Of a stretch of 64,000 bases of DNA, positions 1 through 9,853 are shown piece by piece (position 1 is the stretch's first letter; every line of letters starts with the position of its first letter). This stretch comes from Dipteronia dyeriana. Taxonomy: Eukaryota; Streptophyta; Magnoliopsida; Sapindales; Sapindaceae. The position numbers and the translations under genes were made by a program. The stretch is from NCBI GenBank assembly GCA_032871835.1, contig CM065300.1, positions 68,211,192-68,275,191 on the forward strand, written 5' to 3'. The notes beneath the pieces were generated by a model. It searched no databases. It was given only the letters and a program-made list of their open reading frames with translations, and was not told the origin of the DNA.

Positions 1-175
1 GGAAAACGGTTTATTCTATTTGCACAGAAATATCTCTCATTTGTTAGACACATAATCAATGGAGCCTAATCATAAATGAGTAAAATTATCAAAAGCAGAA
101 ACCTACCTATGGCATTTGCACCTAGGTCATATAACTTTAATAGGATTAAAAGATTGGCAAGTGACGGACCTCTAA
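1..175 (+). pseudogene. Angela copia element A, end of gag-pre-integrase region (5' part outside window)
   Basis: These bases match 28918-29096 of the better-preserved Angela copy, which lies at the protease/gag-pre-integrase to integrase transition. The match is collinear and stops at 175, where a DNA transposon interrupts it; it resumes at 1650. The reading frame already holds stops (for example TAG and TGA near 60-85), so no protein is made. The 5' LTR and gag of this copy lie left of the window. Confidence 0.85.
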
Positions 176-508
176 GGGTGCGTTTGGTACGCGGGACAAT
201 ATAGGACAAGGTGGGACAGTTTTTTCTTGTCACACGTTTTGCACGTCCTTAGCATGGGACAGGACGGGACAAGGTGGGACAAAAATCACAAAAACTTATC
301 CCACCCAACTTGTCCCATGACATGAGACAAGTGTCAAAATGACCAATTTACCCTTTAAATTTTCAAACAATTACAATCATGTCAAATAAATTATATATTA
401 TAATTACATATATAATATTATATATTATATAATTATATATTATATTATATTACTAAATATAATAATATAATATATATCTGATATATTAAACATTATTATT
501 ATTATTAC

Positions 509-542
<34 letters not shown>

Positions 543-658
543 TACAACAAATAATATATATGATTTATAAATATTAATATATAAATTATAAAAATATATA
601 TAATATAATATATTTAAGATAAATAATATATATTTATATATAAACATATTAATATGTA

Positions 659-695
<37 letters not shown>

Positions 696-1649
696 GTAAT
701 ATAAAAGTATATTTATATATATTAAATTATATTATATATATATATAAATTGGTATTTATTATTAATATATATATATATATTATAATATATATAAATTAAT
801 ATGTATTATTAATATATATATATATATATTAATATGTATTATTAATATATATATATATTAATATGTATTATTTTTTTTTATATATATATATAATATGTAA
901 TATATATATATATATATATTTTTATTTATATAACACATAATAATATATATATATATATATATAAATTAATATGTATTATTAATATATATATATATATATA
1001 TAAATAAATATATGTTATGTAAAATATATATGTAATAAAAATATAATATATATATATATAATATATTCTATATTATATTTTATTATAATAATATTATATA
1101 TAATAATATTTAATATATATATTAATATTCTATAATATATTTTATAATATTATTACATATATAATATTTTTATTACCTATACAATAATATATATGTATAT
1201 ATATATATGATGTTATAATAATGTTTATTATATCATATATATATATATATATATTAAACATTATATAATACATATAAATATTATATTTTCTATATATACT
1301 AATATTTAATATTATATATCATATTATTATATATAATACATGTAATATTCTATATTAATATATAATAATATCAAATAATATATATATATATAATGTAATA
1401 ATATGTTTTAGATCATTATATATAATATTATTATTTATTAATATATATAATATTATAGTCTATGTTGTCACTTATATAAGAAGGGTACTCTAGTCATTTG
1501 AATCTCTTGTTCCGTCCTGTCCCAGTCATACCAAATGCATAATAGTTCTGTACAGGCCTTCCAAACACAATATAGAACACCATGTCCAGTCTTGTCCTGT
1601 TCCTTCCAGTTCCACCTTGTCTTGTTCCATCTCCGTACCAAACGCACCC
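176..1649. mobile_element. PIF/Harbinger-type non-autonomous DNA transposon inserted in Angela A
   Basis: The ends are a perfect 15-bp inverted repeat: GGGTGCGTTTGGTAC at 176-190 and its complement at 1635-1649. The inversion continues imperfectly further in (GGACAAGGTGGGAC-like blocks on both sides). A 3-bp direct duplication TAA flanks it (173-175 and 1650-1652), and uninterrupted Angela copies have a single TAA here. A 3-bp TAA/TTA target site with GG-starting ends is typical of PIF/Harbinger. The core has no transposase; it is almost pure AT. Length is 1,474 bp. The insertion is younger than the Angela copy. Confidence 0.88.
380..1470. repeat. AT-only core of the Harbinger-type element, with (ATT)n at 492-538
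   Basis: About 1.1 kb made almost wholly of A and T: an ATT trinucleotide tract near 492-538, then many TATATA runs and repeated blocks of the type TTAATATGTATTATTAATAT (near 650, 800, 835, 970). No coding potential is seen. It probably grew by slippage within a transposon that was already internally deleted. Confidence 0.8.
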
Positions 1650-1652
1650 TAA

Positions 1653-2790
1653 GTGACTTAAAAGTTGATGATCTACCAACTTGTGAATCTTGTTTGGAAG
1701 GTAAAATTACAAAAAGGTCGTTAATGACCAAAGGCACAAGAGCCATCGAATGTTTAGGATTGATACACACTGATGTGCGTGGACCTATAAACATTCAAGC
1801 TATAGGTGGATATGAGTAATTCATCGCTTTAACGAGTGATCACTCAAGATTTGGCTATGTGTATCTCATGTGACATAAGTCGGATGCTTGTGATATGTTC
1901 AAAGCATTTAAAGCTGAAGTTGAAAATCAGCTTAAAAAACACATAAAAATCTTAAGGTCTGATCGTGGTGGAGAATATCTATCTGGTGAGTTTCAGCAAT
2001 GTATTATTGATAATGGGATAATTTCTCAGTTTTCTACACAAGGAACACCCAAGCAAAATGGGGTGGCAGAAAGGAGAAATATAACTTGTTTGGACATGGT
2101 TAGGTCTATGTTGATTTATTCAACGCTCCCTAATTCTATTAAGGGATATGCTTTACAAACCACAATGTACATTCTAAACGACGTACCATCTAAGTCGGTT
2201 CCTAAAACACTGCATGAGTTATGGACTGGGCGAAAGCTAGTTTAAAACACTTAAGGATATTTGGATGTCATACGCACGTGTTAAAAGGAAAGACAGAAAA
2301 GATAGAGTCTTGTTCAGAAACATGCATATTTGTAGGGTATCCAAAAGGAACAAATGGATATTATTTTTATAGTCCATCAGATCTTAAAGTATTTGTTTCG
2401 ATAAATGCTAAATTTCTGGAAGAGGACTATATGATTAATTTTGTGTTTAAAGGTAGAATTGTCCTGAATAAGCTTTTAAGAGATACAATTCCACAAGAGG
2501 TTTCGCTGCCAAGCCAAATTGTAAGCTCCGTACCAACACAAGATCAACAATCTACCATACCTCGTCGTAGTGGGAGGGTTAATAGACAACTAGAGAGATA
2601 CATCGGTCTAGGAGAATCTGTATATAATCTTCCAGACGACGATGATCCCTATACGTACAAGGAAATAATGGAAGATGATGATTGTCACCATTGGCAAAAG
2701 ATAATGCAATCCGAAATTAAATCTATGTTCAAAAACAAAGTCTGGTCTCTTGTAGACTTGCCTAAAAGGATAAAACCAATTTGGGTGTAA
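1653..2790 (+). pseudogene. Angela A integrase and C-terminal linker (broken)
   Basis: Translation gives the zinc-finger tail LPTCESCLEGK, then IHTDVRGP, ILRSDRGGEYLSGEF and TPKQNGVAERRN. These carry the Asp, Asp and Glu of the retroviral-type integrase core (DDE), which inserts cDNA into the host genome. The linker follows (HLRIFGC, VFVGYPKG, PRRSGRVNRQLERYIGL), ending at IKPIWV where reverse transcriptase begins. Stops and frame changes occur near 1817, 1871 and 2243. The catalytic residues survive but the frame does not. Confidence 0.88.
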
Positions 2791-3420
2791 GTGGGTATAT
2801 AAGTGGAAAAGAGGAATGGATGGAAAGGTGGAAACCTTTAAAGCTAGATTGGTAGCTAAAGGTTATACACAGAAGAAAGGTATCGAACCCTATGTATACA
2901 AAAGGATTGAAGGCGACAAGTTGGTTTTCCTAGTTCTTTACGTTGATGATATACTACTAATCGGAAACGATATAGGTGTATTGACATCAGTAAAAGAATG
3001 GTTAGCAAAATAATTTGATATGAAGAACTTAGGAGAAGCAAGTTATATTCTTGGTATACAAGTCATAAGGGGTAGAAAGAATAGAACGATTGCTTTATCC
3101 CAAGCTTCATAAGTAGATAAAATCTTGTCTAGATTTTCCATGCAACATTTCAAGAAAGTTATGTTACCATTCACACATGGAATCAAACTTTCTAAGGAAC
3201 AAGTTCCTAAGAATGAGCATGAAGAGCAATTCATGAGTAGGGTTCCATATGCATCGATAGTTGGAAGTCTCATGTATGCAATGCTCTCTACTAGACCATA
3301 TATTTGTTTTGTTGTAGGCATAGTTAGCAGGTTTCAATCGAAGTCTGGTCTTGATCACTGGACGACAGTCAATCTCTTTTTCAAGTATCTTAGAAGAACG
3401 AGAGATTACATACTTGTATA
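2791..3420 (+). pseudogene. Angela A reverse transcriptase (internally deleted)
   Basis: The start (DGKVETFKARLVAKGYTQKK) and the catalytic motif YVDD (2939-2950, followed by ILLIGNDIG) are present. About 300 bp present in the copy at 30257-31261 are missing at about 2886, where sequence jumps from GYTQKKGIE to YVYKRIEG. This removes the finger/palm part with the first catalytic Asp. Further stops occur at 3011 and 3110. The copy cannot encode a working enzyme. Confidence 0.88.
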
Positions 3421-3900
3421 CTCTAGAAGGGGTTTAATTCCTTTTGGGTATACAGATTCTAATTTTCATACAGATTCTAACTTCAAGAGATCAACATCAG
3501 GATATTTGTTTACTTTTAGAGGAGGGGCAACCATTTGGAGGAGTATCAAGCAATCTTGTATTGCTGATTCCACCATGGAAGCCAAGTATATTGCCGCATG
3601 CGAGGCTGTAAAAGAGGCTGTATAGCTCTAACAATTCTCGATTGACTTGGAGATGGTTCCTGATGTGAATAATCAAATCACTATCAATTGTGACAATAGT
3701 GGAGCAGTTACTAATTCGAGAGAACGAAGAAGTCATAAGAGAGGGAGACACTTTGAAAGAAAGTATCAACTTCTGAGGGAAATTGTGCATAGGGGTGGCA
3801 TGACGATTACCAAGATCGCGTCAGCAGATTATCTTGTGAATCCCTTTACAAAGGCTCTTCCATAAAATAGTTTTGATGGGCATCTAGAGAACATGGCGAT
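3421..3900 (+). pseudogene. Angela A RNase H (broken)
   Basis: Recognisable blocks are GYTDSNF, RSTSGYLF, GGATIWRSIKQSCIADSTMEAKY, INCDNSGAV and the closing DYLVNPFTKALP, which fit the copia RNase H domain that removes RNA from RNA/DNA hybrids. A stop follows EAV at about 3623 and the frame shifts. A partial duplication of ACAGATTCTAA occurs at 3460-3482. The purine tract and 3' LTR follow after about 75 bp. Confidence 0.85.
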
Positions 3901-3925
3901 GAGAGATATGACACATTTGCTATAG

Positions 3926-3939
3926 AAAAAGTGGGAGAT
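3926..3939 (+). other. Angela A polypurine tract
   Basis: AAAAAGTGGGAGAT lies directly before the TG that opens the LTR at 3940. This is the expected primer site for plus-strand DNA synthesis, and the same motif precedes the LTR at 6669 (AAGTGGAAGAT). Confidence 0.75.
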
Positions 3940-6178
3940 TGTTTGGATTATGCTCGATAGCAAGACTATAATAATGTATTTGACAATCTTTTGATATTAA
4001 TAAAGTGATTTCTAGTTTAAAAAATCTTATAGCATTTATAGTTTAATTATTATAATTGTCAAAAGTAAATAATCGTAAAGTCAAAAGAATATGAGAAAAG
4101 AAGAATTTTTCATACATCAGGATACGTATAAGGTCGACACAATTCTTTAGTTAGTCTTGAATAATATTCACAACTTAAGATAAAGATTGGGCGCCTTTAT
4201 CTTGTTAAAGTTGTAGATTCTTTTGCTAGAATTTGAGTGGGATCAAATGTGTTATAATAATTCTAAAACCATCAAAGTGTGGTGTCTTTGGCAAAATAAT
4301 CTAGTACACTGGGTTCATTGAATTGGATCACAATGAAATACATTATCTAGAACCGTCAAATGATAAAAGTTTGTATTTGAAGACATTCAGAGAGTCTATC
4401 TCAATTCTGAGATAAATGATGGACTTATTGCATAGTCTATCAATGAGTACGATTATATTGCAAAGTCTATCCCCAATAGTTTGGTGGTATTCATTTGTTA
4501 ATCGATAAAGGACTGCATTTATAGATATGGACATCGTGGCTCCATTTATTAAACGATAGTAGAATATCATCATATGGATGTTTTGAGATATTGGATATTA
4601 AATGTTAGCGTTAAGTTTTCAATAGCCTCTGTTAAAACATGGCTTCTGGACAAATCAAAATATCCAAGTTGAAAATGTGGTCATATGAGTAAATATGGTA
4701 ACTTGGATAGCTATAGGCAGTCTATGAGCTCTTGGCGATTACTTATATTCTTCGTAAGGATACACTTTCTCCAATAAGGTTGTCTAGGGTAAGAATGAGT
4801 AACGTCAACTTATTCTATCTTTATTTAAGAGTTCAATTCTAGTTCTTTAGTGGAATTTTTTAGTTCTTAATAGATCGGACCTAAGTGAATCATTTGTTGA
4901 TTGTGATTGGGTTTTGTCTATTGGAGCTTAAATTTAGATAGCCCGACAAGATCCCTAATCAACACGAACTTGCATGGATCACTTGATATATTCTACCGGA
5001 CCAATTTAGAGGTCCATCTAGAATTGTATTAAGGCATGTGGACTTGTTTCTTTTGTAAGAATGGGTCTAGTTCACATGTGGACTTTTTATTTAAGTCTTA
5101 TGGATTTAATAAAATAAGAAAAAAAATATATTGGCACATATATATGTGTTGGGCGGCAAGGCTATATAAAATAGCCTAAATATATTATTTTTTATTTTAT
5201 TATTTAATTAATTGGAAATTATTTAATTTGTTTATTAATTAATTATTTAATTAAAAGTCAAAATCTTTTTTCTAGTAGGAGATGGTCTTCTAAAATTATA
5301 CTATTGTTGGTAGTATTATTAATATTAAAGACTATACTTGATAAGTAGATAAATAAAAAGAATTATTTATCTAATCAAATTAGGAAGTCTTTAATATGGT
5401 TACAAATATTCTAATGAGTTGGATTAAGAGTCTTGGTGTAAAGTATAATCCTTCTTTGAAAAGGATTCTTAACTACCAAGTAAATCCACCTAAGGTAAGG
5501 ATTCTTGCCAATCAGGTAAATCCTTCTTAGGAGAGGATTTGTGATCCTATATATATCCCCTTGATGAGTTCGGCCAGCCATATGGTTCTTAGAGTGAAAA
5601 TTTCGGCCAACCTAAGTGTTTTTCTAAGAGAGAATTTTGCTTAGCAAGAGAATTTTGAGAGAGAAAAATTTAGTATTTTACTCTAGAAAAAATTCAATCA
5701 ACTCTAAGATATAAGGTGTTAATTCCTCGAAGAAGATAAAAAGAGGGAACGTTTTATTTTTGATAGTACACTAGTATCCTTTACATCAAAAGGGCAAAAT
5801 CAAATCGGGTTCAAGCGAGTTTCAATCAATTAGATTGATAATTCACAAGTGACCGGACATTCTTGAATTTTTCTCTTGAAGGATAATTGTAACCAACAAA
5901 GAAAAAGATTTTTGTTTGTTTCCATCCTCAAGTATACAATTTAAAGTAAGGGAGCCCACACTTCTAGGCGATTCACGTTCGTGATTGGATTTGAAGATCT
6001 TATGGATTCAATTCGGTGCTTGTTCAACCGTCACGAGAAAAAGGTACGACACTTTTTATATACATCAATTAATCTAGGGTTAAGGTTCTTGTTATTAAAA
6101 AGGGATAATTTTATTATTTACACCGAAACCCTAATTTTTATAAGTTTTCACGCTTCCGCTGCATGAATTTTCCTCACA
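3940..6178 (+). repeat. Angela LTR A1 (3' LTR of element A)
   Basis: It starts TGTTTGGATTATGCTCGATAG (family consensus TGTTAGGATTATG) and ends CTCACA, 2,239 bp. It is collinear with the LTRs at 6669, 9854, 20914, 23924, 31340 and 32708. A candidate TATA box, CCTATATATATCCCC at 5547-5560, lies about 1.6 kb in. TTCGGCCA motifs follow at about 5568 and 5605. At 6179 the sequence goes not to a primer-binding site but to RNase H sequence, so this LTR is shared by two tandem elements. ORFs inside it are chance. Confidence 0.9.
5547..5560 (+). promoter_or_regulatory. Candidate Angela LTR TATA box
   Basis: CCTATATATAT sits at the same place in several LTR copies (near 8260, 25761 and 34541), just upstream of the TTCGGCCA-rich part. 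Position and conservation suggest the LTR promoter, with the transcript starting shortly downstream. No experiment is implied. Confidence 0.45.
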
Positions 6179-6668
6179 TATACAGATTATTATTTTCAGT
6201 CAGATTCTGACTCCAGGAGATCAACATCAGGATTTGTGTTTACTATTGAAGTAGGGGCAGTCATATGGAGGAGTATCAAGCAATCTTGTATTTTTGATTC
6301 CACCATGGAAGCCGAGTATGTTACCGCATGCGAGGCTGCTAAAGAGGATGTCTGTCTCCGCCAAGTCTTGATTGACTTGGAAGTGGTTACTGATGCAAAT
6401 ATGCAGATCATTATTTATTATGATAGTAGTGGAGCAGTGGCTAATTCGAGCGAACCAAAAAGTCGTAAAAGAGGGAAACACATTGAAAGAAAGTATCACC
6501 TTCTGAGGGAAATTGTGTATAGGGGTGACGTGACGATTACCAAGATCACGTCAACAAATAATCTAGCGGATCCCTTTACGAAGGCTCTTCCACAAAAGAG
6601 TTTTGATGGGCATCTAGAGAACATGGAATAAGAGATATGACACAGTTGCTATAGAGCAAGTGGAAGAT
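6179..6668 (+). pseudogene. Angela RNase H remnant trapped between two LTRs
   Basis: Only the last 490 bp of an Angela internal region remain: STMEAEYVTACEAAKED, IIYYDSSGAVANSSEP, HIERKYHLLREIVYRG and NNLADPFTKALPQKS, then the purine tract at 6658-6668. It joins exactly to the end of LTR A1 (CACA|TATACAGATT). Everything from the primer-binding site to mid-RNase H (more than 4 kb) is gone. The frame 6236-6631 is open over this stretch and better kept than element A's RNase H. Confidence 0.87.
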
Positions 6669-8862
6669 TGTTGGGATTATGGTCGATAGCAAGAGTATAA
6701 TAATGTATTTGACAATCTTTTTATATTAATAAAGTGATTTCTAGTTTAACAAATCTTATAGCATTTATAGTATTATTATTATAATTGTCAAAAGAAAATA
6801 ATCATAAGGTCAAAAGACTATGAGAAAAGAAGAATTGTTCATACATCTAGATATGTATGAGGTAGACACAATTTTTTAGTTAGTCTTGAATAATATTCAC
6901 AACTTAAGATAAAAGTAGGGTGCCTTTATCTTGTCAAAGTTGTAGATTCTTTTGCTAGCATTTGAGTGGAATCAAATTTGTTATGATGAGTCTAAAATCA
7001 TCAAAGTGTGGTGTCTTTGGGCAAAAGAATCTAGTGCATTGAATTGGATCACAGTGAAATACTTTATCTAGAACCGCCAATGGATAAAAGTTTTCACTTG
7101 GAGACAATCGGAGAGTCTATCTCAATCATGGGATAAATGATGGACTTATGGTTGCAAGAGTTATCATTTGAGCTATCAATGAGTACGATTATATAGCATA
7201 GTCTATCCTTGATAATTTTGTGGTATTCATTTGTTAATCAATAGTGGACTTTATTTATTGGTATGGATATCGTGGCTCCATTTATTAAATGAGAGTAGAA
7301 TATCATCATATGCATGTTTTGAGGCATTGGATATTAAATCCCGGTGTTAAGTTTTCAATACTGTCTTTTAAAACATGGCTTCTGGACAAGTCAAAATATC
7401 CAAGTTCAAAATGTGGTCATATGAATAAATATGGTAACTTGGAGAGCTTTAGGCGGTCTATGAGCTCTTGGCGTTTACTGATATTCTTCAGGATGATACA
7501 CTTTCTCCATTAAGGTTGTTTGGGGTATGAGTAAGAAATATTAACTTATTCTATCTTTATTTAAGAGTTCAATTTTAGTTCTTAATAGATTGGACCTAAG
7601 TGAATCATTTGTTGATTGTGATTGGATTGTGTCTAATGGAGCTTAAATTCAGATAGCCCGCCAAGATCCCCAATCCACATGAACTTGCATGGATCACTTG
7701 ATATATTCTATCGGACCAATTTATGGGTCCGTCTAGAAATGTTTTGAGGCATGTGGACTTGTTTCTTTTTCTAAGAATTGGTCTAGTTCAAATATGGACT
7801 TTTTATTAAGGTCCAATGGATTTAATAAAATAGTAAAAATAATATAATGGGCCATGTATGGTGTTAGGTGGCAAAGCTATATAGTTTAGCTTAATTATAT
7901 TAATTATATTTTATTATTTAATTAAATAGAAATTAATTATTTTGGTAATTAATTAATTAATTAATTAAAAGTCAAATTCTTTTTCTAGTAGGAGAAGGTC
8001 TCCTAATATTAAACTATTGTTGGTAGTGTAATTAATATTAAAGATTATATTTGATAAGTAGATAAATAAATAGAATTATTTATCTAGTCTAATTAGAAAA
8101 TCTTTAATATGGTTACAAATACACTATTGGGTTGGATTAGGAGTCTTGGTATAGGAAAGAATTTTTTTTGGAAAAAGATTCTTGGTCACCAGGTAAATCC
8201 ACCTAAGGATATGATTCTTACCCACTAAGTAAATCCTTCTTAGGAAAGGTTTTGTGATCCTATATATATATATATATGTATATCTCTCTTGAATTTCGGC
8301 CAGATATATAATTCTAGGAAGGAATTTTGGCCAGCCCTAGTTCTATAAAAGAGAAAATTTCGGCCAACCTAAGAATTGAACTTGGAGAGAATTCGGCCAC
8401 CATAAGAATTTTGGGAGAAAAAATTGTTTTTGCTCTAGACAAAATTTAATCAACTCTAAGAAATAGTGTGAGATTCGGCAAAGAAGAAAAGGAAGAAAGA
8501 ACGTTTAGTTTTCGATAGTAAACTAGTAGCCTTTACATTAAAAGGTTTTGTGTACAACATCGAATGAAGGTTAACACGAGCTTCATTCAAATTGATTGAT
8601 AATTCACAAGTGACCTAACTTTCTTTGTTTTCTTCTTGGAGAATTATTATGACTAACAAAGATGAATATTTTGTTTGTTTCCATCCTCAGGTATACAATT
8701 CAAAGAAAGGGAGCCCACACTCCTAGGTGATTCACGTTCGTTATTGGATTGGAAGATCTTGCGGATTCAATTTGGCGCTAGTTCAATCATCACGAGAAAA
8801 AGGTACGATACTTTTTATATACATCAATTAATCTAGAATTAAGGTTCCTGTTATTAAAAAGG
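6669..8862 (+). repeat. Angela LTR A2 (3' end truncated)
   Basis: It starts TGTTGGGATTATGGTCGATAG after a purine tract and follows the LTR consensus for about 2.19 kb. It stops at GTTATTAAAAAGG, about 90 bp before the expected end. There it fuses to GGCTCTTCCATAAAATA, which is the 3' end of the RNase H coding region (compare 3853-3869), and then to unrelated DNA. TTCGGCCA-type motifs occur near 8294, 8323, 8348 and 8389. Confidence 0.87.
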
Positions 8863-9686
8863 CTCTTCCATAAAATAATTTATTTTTAGTCCAAAACCAC
8901 AAATTACGAAACTATCATTGGTAACATCTTTTTAGTTTTTGGCAACAACAAAAAAAGTGAAATCTTTGAACAAAAAAAAAGTGACATCTAGGAGAAAACT
9001 TGAAATCTAGACTTAAAAAAAAAAATTTACATAAACAGTCACTCTAAATTCACATTTTTTTTCTTTATCCAGAAGAAATTTACCAAAACAACCACTAGAA
9101 GGGATGTACCAAAACCGAAAGGATGTTTTTTTTATTTATCATCATTTTTTCTCTTTCTTCTGCAAACTAGCAAAGTCTCCGGTAAAGCTGCCCCAACAAC
9201 GCCTTTACTAGGCCGCACATGCCTTGTCAACCCGTCCCCAATAAAAGTGGCAGATTTCAGAGAGAGGTGAGACGAAAGAGTGAGAAAGGATAGAGAGAGT
9301 TTAGAGAGGGTTTTTAGGGTATTTGAGTAACTACTCAAAAATAGGGTTATTTATTAACAGTTAAACACTCGTATGCAGTTAAAAATTAAAGAATAAGGTT
9401 TTAAAGAGCTATTTTTTATTTTTTCTTGATTTAAAATACACTGACAAAATTAAAAAAAAAAAAACAACTTATAAGAAGAAAAATGAAAATCGAAATCAAT
9501 TAACCACCAAACCATCATCATCATCACCACAATATCAAAAATCAAACAATCATCATCTCTGGCACTAAACACACACATAGAAATGAAAAACCACCACCAA
9601 ACACATTTAGAAATAACCACTAAACACATTTCCCAGAATCCAACAATACACAATCACCACTACCACACCACCACCAAAAACATAGT
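8863..9686. other. Unassigned intergenic stretch
   Basis: AT-rich DNA with A-runs; a short GC-richer patch at 9165-9250 and a CA/CAC-rich low-complexity tract at about 9500-9685. The patch lies in a minus-strand ORF (9132-9338) that I cannot relate to any family. No convincing gene or transposon end is seen. Confidence 0.5.
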
Positions 9687-9853
9687 TAGAGGTGTCAAAT
9701 GGGCCAGACCAGGATGGTCTGACCTAAAAATTTTGATCCTAAATATTGTTCGGATCAGGCCGGATTATGACCTAAACACTATTCTTACTGAATCGAGCTA
9801 GACCTTAAAAAGTAACGAACATGCTATGTCCAATTATCGGACTGGATCATACA

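Noticed and set aside
1468..1794. 108-codon minus-strand ORF
   Set aside because: It spans the Harbinger-element end and the Angela integrase antisense; no independent gene.
7289..7513. Recurrent ORF of 60-75 codons in Angela LTRs (also 24554-24739, 33338-33520, and 56263-56469 on the minus strand)
   Set aside because: The frame appears in several LTR copies because they are homologous; its ends vary, stops interrupt it in others, and LTRs of this type are noncoding.
9132..9338. 68-codon minus-strand ORF
   Set aside because: Ser/Leu-rich and unrelated to any family I know; left as unassigned rather than called a gene.
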